From positions 1 to 19,101 of the forward strand of contig JANNPJ010000575.1 in assembly GCA_031400005.1 (NCBI GenBank): a stretch of 19,101 bases of DNA, in the 5' to 3' direction. How positions within the stretch are numbered: the first letter of the stretch is position 1; each line of letters begins with the position of its first letter. The position numbers and the translations under genes were made by a program. Positions 14,217 to 19,101 of the stretch are shown here, piece after piece. The stretch comes from JANNPJ01 sp031400005. GTDB lineage: Bacteria; Actinomycetota; Actinomycetes; Actinomycetales; Kineosporiaceae. Under the pieces are notes generated by a model. That model was not told the origin of the DNA and ran no database searches. It saw only the letters and a list, made by a program, of their open reading frames with translations.

Positions 14217-15817
14217 TCAGCGTCGTTTAAGCAGCGGAACCAACGCATCTTCCAGTTCAGTGACCTTGAGCCGGCGGAGCACGAGGCCGTAAATGGCGAT
14301 CAATGTCACCCCGCCGAGCAGTGCGGCCACCATTGACGAGACCCGTTCGGAACCCAGCAGAGCGTGCACCCCCTTCGAGATCAGGAAGGCAACCAGGCCG
14401 CCGATGGCGGCTGCGGCCAGCATCTTGAGGTGGGTTCCGAGCACCCGGTTGCCGTCCAGCTCACCGAAGCGCCGGTGCAACAGATAGTAGGACAGGGCGG
14501 CGCCCGTGGTGTTGGCGACGGTCATCGAGATGCCCACCCCGACGACGACCCATTGGGACGGCAAGAACGCCAGCGACAGCACGTTGCCCAGCGCCCAGAT
14601 CGCCACAATCGGGACCTGGACCAGGAACGGCGTTTTCGCGTCCTCGAAGGCATAGAACACTCGTTGGAACAGGTACTGCGCGCTGAACGGCACCAGACCG
14701 ATCATCATCGCCATCGCCACGTAGGCGATCCCATCGGTGGTGCGCTCTGGGCTTCCGCTGAACAGCGTGGCGGTGATGTCCGGCCCGAGGGCCAGGAAGG
14801 CTGCCGCTGACAGCACGGTGGCCAGGCCGGTGAGTCGCAGCCCGAGGGACAAGTCGGACCGGACGTCCTCGACCCGGTTCTCTGCCGCCGAGATCGACAT
14901 CCGGGTGAACAGTGCCGTCACCAGCGAGACCGCGACCAGCGAGTGCGGCAGCATGAAGAGCAGGAAGGCCTGGTCGTAGACGGCCTTGCCGGTGCCGATC
15001 ACCGCGTCGGCGTCCTCGGCGCGTTGCCCGCCGGTCGTCGTCACCTGGGAGATCACGATGAACCCCAGTTGCTGGACCAGGACGGCGGCGAAGGTCCAGC
15101 CGGCCACATGGCTGGCCGAGCGCAGACCGAAGCCGCGCAGCCCCCAGCGGATCTTGAAGCCGATCCCGGCCCGGCGCATTGCCGGGATCAGGACCAGCGC
15201 CTGGACCACCACGCCGAGGGTGGCGGTCCCAGCCAGCAGGGCGATCCGCCCCGGCGTCCAACTGTCGATCGGCTGGTCACCCCGGCCGGCCACGACCATG
15301 AAGGCCACCAGGCCGGTGATGCCGACGACGTTGTTCACCACCGGCGCCCACATGAACGGCCCGAAACTGCCCCGGGCGTTCAGCACCTGGCCAAGCATCG
15401 TGTAGATGCCGTACCAGAACACCTGTGGAAGACACCACAGCGCGAACGCGGTGGCCAGGGCGAACTGGTCCGGTTTCCACTCGTCCGAGGCATAAATCTT
15501 GAGCAGCAGCGGCGCTGCCAGGGTGACCACGACGGTGACCACGAACAGGATCGCCACCGCGGCGGTGAGCAGGCGGTCGATGTACTCCTGACCACCGTCC
15601 GCGCGCTTCGCCGCCCGGGTGATCTGTGGACCAGGACGGCGTTCAGCACGCCACCGGCGAGCAGGATGTACAGCGCGTTCGGCACCGTGTTGGCGACCGA
15701 GAAGGCGTCCGCCGACTGACCCACGTCCAGGACCGCGACCAGGAGCGCAGCCCGGACGAAACCAAGCACTCTGGAGGCCGCCGTACCGCCGGCCATCACC
15801 GCACTGCTGCGCATCAT
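14217..15817 (-). CDS. murJ: lipid II flippase MurJ (MviN), frameshifted
   Basis: MurJ flips lipid II across the cytoplasmic membrane and is normally essential. The N-terminal part (SSAVMAGGTAASRVLGFVR, then NTVPNALYILLAGGVLNAVLV) is read from ATG 15817. The rest (ITRAAKRADGGQEYIDRLL through many membrane helices to PLLKRR) is in a different frame. The break falls at 15628-15629: one extra G on the plus strand, GTCCCACAG instead of GTCCACAG on the coding strand, restores LVPQITRAAKR and a protein of about 533 aa, the normal size for a MurJ lacking a fused kinase domain. ATG 15814 is an alternative start, and the upstream frame reads PISTARMM without a usual start codon or clear ribosome-binding site. 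The gene begins 11 bp after the DUF6049 gene stop, so coupling is likely. The pseudokinase gene follows after 110 bp. Confidence 0.9.
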
Positions 15818-15828
15818 CCGGGCGGTGC

Positions 15829-18531
15829 TTATGGGCCCGGCCTTGTCCCCGCTCGTGGGCGGACGCCGTCCGAATCGACGGGTCCGCCCCAGACTTTTGG
15901 GTCGGGCTCAGGTTCAGGCTTCGAGCCGGACGCCGGATCGGAGAACGGGTCGGCACCGGTGCCGGTGCCGGGGTCGGGGAACGGGTCGGTGCCGGGATTA
16001 GGATCGCGGAACGCCGCGGGATCGGCGCTCGGAATCGCTCGGGGATCAAGGTTCGGAATCCCCAGCGGATCGGTGTCGCGAATCGCCCGTGGAGCGGCGT
16101 CGGGAATCGCCCGTGGACCGGCGTCGGGAATCGGCCAGGGATTGGCGCTCCCGCTCGGCCACGCACCGGCCCCGACCCGCGCTGTGGCGGCTTCGTCAAC
16201 CTCGGCTTCGTCAACCTCGGCTTCGTCAACCTCCGCTTCGGCGTCCTCTGCTTCGGTCGCCCGCCGGATCGCGAGTTCGTCGACGTCCGGGACTGCCTCG
16301 ATCGGCACCCGGGCCCGGGTCCGGTTCCGCCGCAAGCCCCGCAACAGGCCGATGACCAGCAGGAAACCGAGCACCGAGCCGACGCCGATCATGCCCCAGC
16401 GCTCCCACTTCGGCCGGACCTGAACCGCGAAGTCGACGCCCGGCCCGACGGTGTCGCCACTGCCATTGAGCAGCCTGCCCTCGACCACGACATCGCCATC
16501 CGTCACGGCCGTGGCTTTCACCAACACCGGGGCACTCTGCTCCGCCTTGACCTTCACGGTCTGGTTCTTGCCGAAGACCAACACGGTCTGGTTCTTGCCG
16601 AAGACCAACGGGGGGGATTGCTGTTTGAGCTGGACGACGACCTCGATGTCGTACTTGGTGTCGTTGACGACCGTAACCGGGAATGGCGTCGTTCTGGCGG
16701 TGAACCGGGGGGAATCACCGATCGTCAGTTGGACGCCGTTCACCAGAGCGTTGACGTCGGCAGCGACATCCCTCCGGGCCGGGACGAGTTTGTCCGGGTC
16801 CTGTCGCCAGGCCACGGACAGCAAGGAGGCGACCCGCTCGCGCAGCGGCTCCACCGGCGCCGGATCGTTCAAGAGGATCGGGGCGAACGCGGCCAGCCCT
16901 TTGTCCAGCACCTGCGCATTGGAGACGACGCCAGGCGGCAATTCCGCCTTGGCTGCTGCCCGGCGATAGACCGGCGCGCTTCTCGGCGGCCCCTCGGCCT
17001 TCTGCAGCTCCGAGATTCCGCGCAGGCTGATCCAGGGCGCCGAACCGAGGGCGTTCATCATGTGCTGGACGGCGGTCGGATCCGGGTCCCAGGTCCGCGG
17101 TGTGACCGCAAGCAGGTGCCGGCCGGTGCCAGGCTGTTCCATCGTGATCGCGGCAAGCTGGGCCAGCAGGGTCTGGGTCGCCGCCGGGGTGCGGCCGGCC
17201 GGGCTGCCGAGCAGCGCGGACAGTTGCTCGTCGTACAGCAGTCCGGTGAGGGATCCGGCCGAACTGCTGACCGTGCTACGACCGGTCGGGGTGTAGTCGA
17301 CGCTCGGTTCGGTCCGCTGGGTAGTGCTGGCCAGAATCACCCTGGTCCGCTTGAGCCGAACCAGGCTGCGGATCGTGGCCGCATTGATCTGACCGTCGGC
17401 CGGCCAGGCGAGCGTGGTGTCGATCGGCCCACCGATCGCTTCCAGGGCGGCGGCCTTGCCCAGGTCGTCCGAATTGCGCAACAACGACACGCCCTTGGCT
17501 GTCGCGCCCTTGGGGGTTCGTAGCACGGAGGTGAGATCCGGGTCCGCGTACGGCAAGCCAAAGAGACCGCGATCGCGGCGCTCGGCGTTGAACAGGCTCA
17601 GCCAGTCCCGGGCCGCGGACATTGCGGCCGCGTCATCGACGCTGGTGGTCTTGCTGGTTGCCGAGGCGGCCGGTGCTTCCGACTCGTTGGGGTCCGCCGA
17701 GCCGGGGTTAGCCAGATCGGCGTCGTCCGGGGACCGGTCAATCCCGTCGGTACTCAGTCGCTTGGCCGCGAGCAGGATGGCCGGGTCGATTGCCCAGGCC
17801 ATCGCCTCAGTATGGGCGGCGGACAGCACCCGCTGCAGCCGTCCATCCGCGCGCAGGCTTGCGGCGAAGACGGCGGTCGGTTCACCGGCATGGGTGGTCG
17901 GCGCGGTGGAGGTGATCGGAACGATCACGGACAACCGGGTAGGGGTGGTGATGTCAGACGGCGCCCAGACGATCGTCGATCGCAGTGCGGTCAGCCGGCG
18001 GCCGCTGGCTTTCGCCTGCAGCACGATTCCCCGCGGTCCGAAACTGCTGCCGCGAAGCAGTCCGGTCTCGCCGGGCGGCACCACGATGCGGAAGGGGGCG
18101 GTCGCTCCGGAAGCCAACGACGCCACCCGGGCAGCCTTGGCTAGTTGGCGGTTGCCTGGCGGGAGGGTGTCGTCGTCCAACCAGGTGTTGATCGCCGCGC
18201 GATCGGCCAGCACGTCGGAGTTCAGCCACAGGGAGATCCGGGCATTCTTGATCACCGTGTTGCCCCGGTTGTGGATGGTTCCGCTCACCACTACTTCGTC
18301 ATCGGGTCCGGCCGCTGCCGGCGTCACCCTGGTCAGATTCAGTTCGAGACCAGTGGCGCTCGCTGCCAACGGCGCAACCGATGCAATCGACGCAACCGAG
18401 CCTGCGGCGTCGCCAAGGCTGGCCGCTCCACCCGCGCCGGGCACTCCGGCGGAGCCGACAGAACCCGAAAGCAGGGCTAGACCGGCAACCGTGGCCCCGA
18501 CCAGGCGCACGACGACTCGCCTCGCGGTCAC
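15829..18531 (-). CDS. large DUF6049-type envelope protein (Rv3909-like)
   Basis: This is the conserved exported membrane protein encoded upstream of murJ in actinobacteria. Its molecular role is unknown, and genomic context points to cell-envelope assembly with MurJ. The 900-aa product has an N-terminal signal (VTARRVVVRLVGATVAGLALL), then a beta-rich segment (LNLTRVTPAAAGPDDEVVVSG). A long extracytoplasmic region follows, and one membrane helix lies at about 713-732 (GMIGVGSVLGFLLVIGLL) after W712. The cytoplasmic tail of about 165 residues is acidic and then Pro/Asp-rich, built of short repeats (three DNA repeat entries below). GTG 18531 overlaps the Nudix stop as GTGA. The frame is open to 18624, but the signal peptide fixes the start. 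murJ follows 11 bp downstream. Confidence 0.8.
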   Translation of the reverse strand: MTARRVVVRLVGATVAGLALLSGSVGSAGVPGAGGAASLGDAAGSVASIASVAPLAASATGLELNLTRVTPAAAGPDDEVVVSGTIHNRGNTVIKNARISLWLNSDVLADRAAINTWLDDDTLPPGNRQLAKAARVASLASGATAPFRIVVPPGETGLLRGSSFGPRGIVLQAKASGRRLTALRSTIVWAPSDITTPTRLSVIVPITSTAPTTHAGEPTAVFAASLRADGRLQRVLSAAHTEAMAWAIDPAILLAAKRLSTDGIDRSPDDADLANPGSADPNESEAPAASATSKTTSVDDAAAMSAARDWLSLFNAERRDRGLFGLPYADPDLTSVLRTPKGATAKGVSLLRNSDDLGKAAALEAIGGPIDTTLAWPADGQINAATIRSLVRLKRTRVILASTTQRTEPSVDYTPTGRSTVSSSAGSLTGLLYDEQLSALLGSPAGRTPAATQTLLAQLAAITMEQPGTGRHLLAVTPRTWDPDPTAVQHMMNALGSAPWISLRGISELQKAEGPPRSAPVYRRAAAKAELPPGVVSNAQVLDKGLAAFAPILLNDPAPVEPLRERVASLLSVAWRQDPDKLVPARRDVAADVNALVNGVQLTIGDSPRFTARTTPFPVTVVNDTKYDIEVVVQLKQQSPPLVFGKNQTVLVFGKNQTVKVKAEQSAPVLVKATAVTDGDVVVEGRLLNGSGDTVGPGVDFAVQVRPKWERWGMIGVGSVLGFLLVIGLLRGLRRNRTRARVPIEAVPDVDELAIRRATEAEDAEAEVDEAEVDEAEVDEAATARVGAGAWPSGSANPWPIPDAGPRAIPDAAPRAIRDTDPLGIPNLDPRAIPSADPAAFRDPNPGTDPFPDPGTGTGADPFSDPASGSKPEPEPDPKVWGGPVDSDGVRPRAGTRPGP
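15997..16140 (-). repeat. six 24-bp tandem repeats in the DUF6049 tail
   Basis: Six consecutive 24-base units (15997, 16021, 16045, 16069, 16093, 16117) share a pattern like atcggcgtcgGGAATCGCCCGTGG. They encode octapeptides of the form PRAIPDAx (PRAIPDAA, PRAIRDTD, PLGIPNLD, PRAIPSAD, PAAFRDPN) in the cytoplasmic tail. The units at 16069-16140 are the most alike, which suggests recent slippage or unequal exchange. The array length may vary between strains. Confidence 0.85.
16190..16234 (-). repeat. three 15-bp tandem repeats encoding EVDEA
   Basis: GCTTCGTCAACCTCG at 16190-16204 and 16205-16219 are identical. The third unit (16220-16234) differs in its last base, and a degenerate fourth unit follows. 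They encode a repeated acidic pentad, EVDEA, just inside the membrane helix of the DUF6049 protein. Confidence 0.9.
16556..16609 (-). repeat. perfect 27-bp in-frame tandem duplication
   Basis: Bases 16556-16582 and 16583-16609 are identical. The duplication adds nine residues in frame, giving VFGKNQTVLVFGKNQTVK in the extracytoplasmic part of the DUF6049 protein, next to a run of seven G (16610-16616). Identity over 27 bases in a structured domain points to a very recent event or an assembly artefact. Confidence 0.9.
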
Positions 18532-19013
18532 GCCCGATTCACCAACCGAACAGTCGCCTCGCGGGCGATTCGTCGTTCGTTCGGAAAAGCCAGTCGTTCC
18601 TCGAGCTCCGGCAGTGGTACCCAAGCGACGTCAATCGCCTCGTGATCTGGGTCACCTTCGGTGCTCAGTACGCCGCCGGTAGCCAGCAGCAAATAGTGGT
18701 GCACGTGCTTGTGCACTCGCTTGCCCTCCACGGAGAACCAATAGTCGATCGTCCCGAGACCATCGACAATTCTGCCCTGGATGCCGGTTTCTTCCTCAAT
18801 TTCCCTGACCGCAGCCTGCTCGGGAGTCTCGTCAAGCTCCAAATGACCCTTCGGCAGACACCACTCCACCCGGCCGGCCCGGTTCAACCGAGCGATCACC
18901 GCACCCACCGGTTCTGGGCCGGAGCGCTCAACGACCAGGCCACCGGCCGAGGTCTCCTCAACGGTCGGCAACGCCCGGCGCGGCCCATGCGGGGGCCGTG
19001 AGGGTCGGGGCAT
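18528..19013 (-). CDS. Nudix hydrolase (MutT4/Rv3908-like)
   Basis: Nudix enzymes hydrolyse nucleoside diphosphates linked to another moiety. This 161-aa protein has a perfect Nudix box GX5EX7REUXEEXGU at 56-78 (G56, then REIEEETGI from R70), so metal-dependent catalysis should be intact. The substrate cannot be told; the mycobacterial homologue by position is MutT4. ATG 19013 is preferred. It has no Shine-Dalgarno, but TACAGT lies 6 nt upstream, which suggests a leaderless message. The frame is open upstream to 19079, but that part is not family-like. The stop overlaps the DUF6049 start by GTGA. This is probably the first gene of the minus-strand block and is divergent from the presumed pcnA. 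Confidence 0.9.
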   Translation of the reverse strand: MPRPSRPPHGPRRALPTVEETSAGGLVVERSGPEPVGAVIARLNRAGRVEWCLPKGHLELDETPEQAAVREIEEETGIQGRIVDGLGTIDYWFSVEGKRVHKHVHHYLLLATGGVLSTEGDPDHEAIDVAWVPLPELEERLAFPNERRIAREATVRLVNRA

Positions 19014-19019
19014 GCGGTC

Positions 19020-19025
19020 ACTGTA
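19020..19025 (-). promoter_or_regulatory. candidate -10 element for a leaderless Nudix-operon message
   Basis: The minus strand reads TACAGT (TANNNT consensus) followed by GACCGC and then the Nudix ATG at 19013, so transcription would begin at or next to the start codon. No Shine-Dalgarno sequence is present. The -35 region (about CCAGAT) is poor. The 48-bp divergent gap must also serve the gene on the plus strand. Confidence 0.35.
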
Positions 19026-19061
19026 ACTACCCTGGCCCACCCATCTGGCACGCTGGCGCCC

Positions 19062-19101
19062 GTGCCACAACCAGCCCACGACGAGGTAGCCGAAGCCCGA
19101 C
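19062..19101 (+). CDS. start of a divergent gene, probably pcnA (CCA tRNA nucleotidyltransferase), cut by the window
   Basis: GTG 19062 opens a frame (VPQPAHDEVAEAR) that is still open at the window edge. In actinobacteria the gene divergent from this Nudix hydrolase is pcnA/cca (Rv3907c), which adds or repairs the tRNA CCA end. Thirteen codons are not enough to recognise the protein, so the call rests on gene order. No clear ribosome-binding site is visible. Confidence 0.35.
   Translation, partial: MPQPAHDEVAEAR

Noticed and set aside
15832..16229. Pro/Arg-rich N-terminal extension of the frame containing the C-terminal part of MurJ
   Set aside because: It is the antisense-free shadow frame of the repeat-rich DUF6049 tail. 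The real MurJ N terminus is in another frame from 15817.
17414..18682. 422-codon plus-strand frame opposite the DUF6049 gene
   Set aside because: It is Ala/Arg/Ser-rich without any motif, a mirror of the codon bias of the real gene.

Overview
This is a GC-rich, gene-dense stretch of an actinobacterial chromosome close to the replication origin. The order parA-parB | cwlM-trxA-trxB-anti-sigma-sigM-pseudokinase-murJ-DUF6049-Nudix, followed by what looks like the first codons of a divergent pcnA, matches the conserved block known from Mycobacterium (Rv3918c to Rv3907c) and many other high-GC Gram-positives. The genus cannot be fixed from this sequence. The Ddl/aminotransferase pair behind parB and the separation of murJ from its pseudokinase argue against Mycobacterium itself, and a Frankia/Nakamurella/Geodermatophilus-like actinomycete is only a guess.

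Layout. Bases 1-417 hold a GC-rich tandem repeat, a frame left open from the window edge (possibly the tail of rsmG), a parS-like site and one DnaA-box match. parA (418-2169) contains a second parS-like site and a very long N-terminal linker. A 77-bp element separates parA from parB (2243-3622). Convergent to parB is a two-gene minus-strand unit: a PLP aminotransferase, broken here by a one-base frameshift, followed by a D-Ala-D-Ala-ligase-type enzyme. Divergent from it on the plus strand are a small single-span membrane protein and a GNAT acetyltransferase. A perfect 24-bp inverted repeat then marks convergence with a long minus-strand block that runs from about 19013 down to 7311.

The minus-strand block, in transcription order, is Nudix hydrolase, large DUF6049-type envelope protein, MurJ flippase (frameshifted here), membrane pseudokinase, ECF sigma factor SigM, its zinc-type anti-sigma factor, thioredoxin reductase, thioredoxin and CwlM. 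Three junctions overlap by GTGA, which indicates translational coupling. An ECF-type promoter (GGGAAC-N18-GTT) lies just upstream of trxB, so the redox genes can probably be induced separately. The theme is peptidoglycan precursor supply and export (MurJ, pseudokinase, CwlM, Ddl), an envelope/redox stress sigma system, and chromosome partitioning.

I see no mobile-element genes, CRISPR array, rRNA or tRNA, and no clearly new multi-gene system. The points most worth a second look are the two single-base frameshifts (one in normally essential murJ, so sequencing error must be excluded), the 77-bp coupled insertion between parA and parB, the unusually long linkers of ParA and ParB, the perfect hairpin at 7231-7293, the ECF promoter before trxB, and the repeat-rich tail of the DUF6049 protein.
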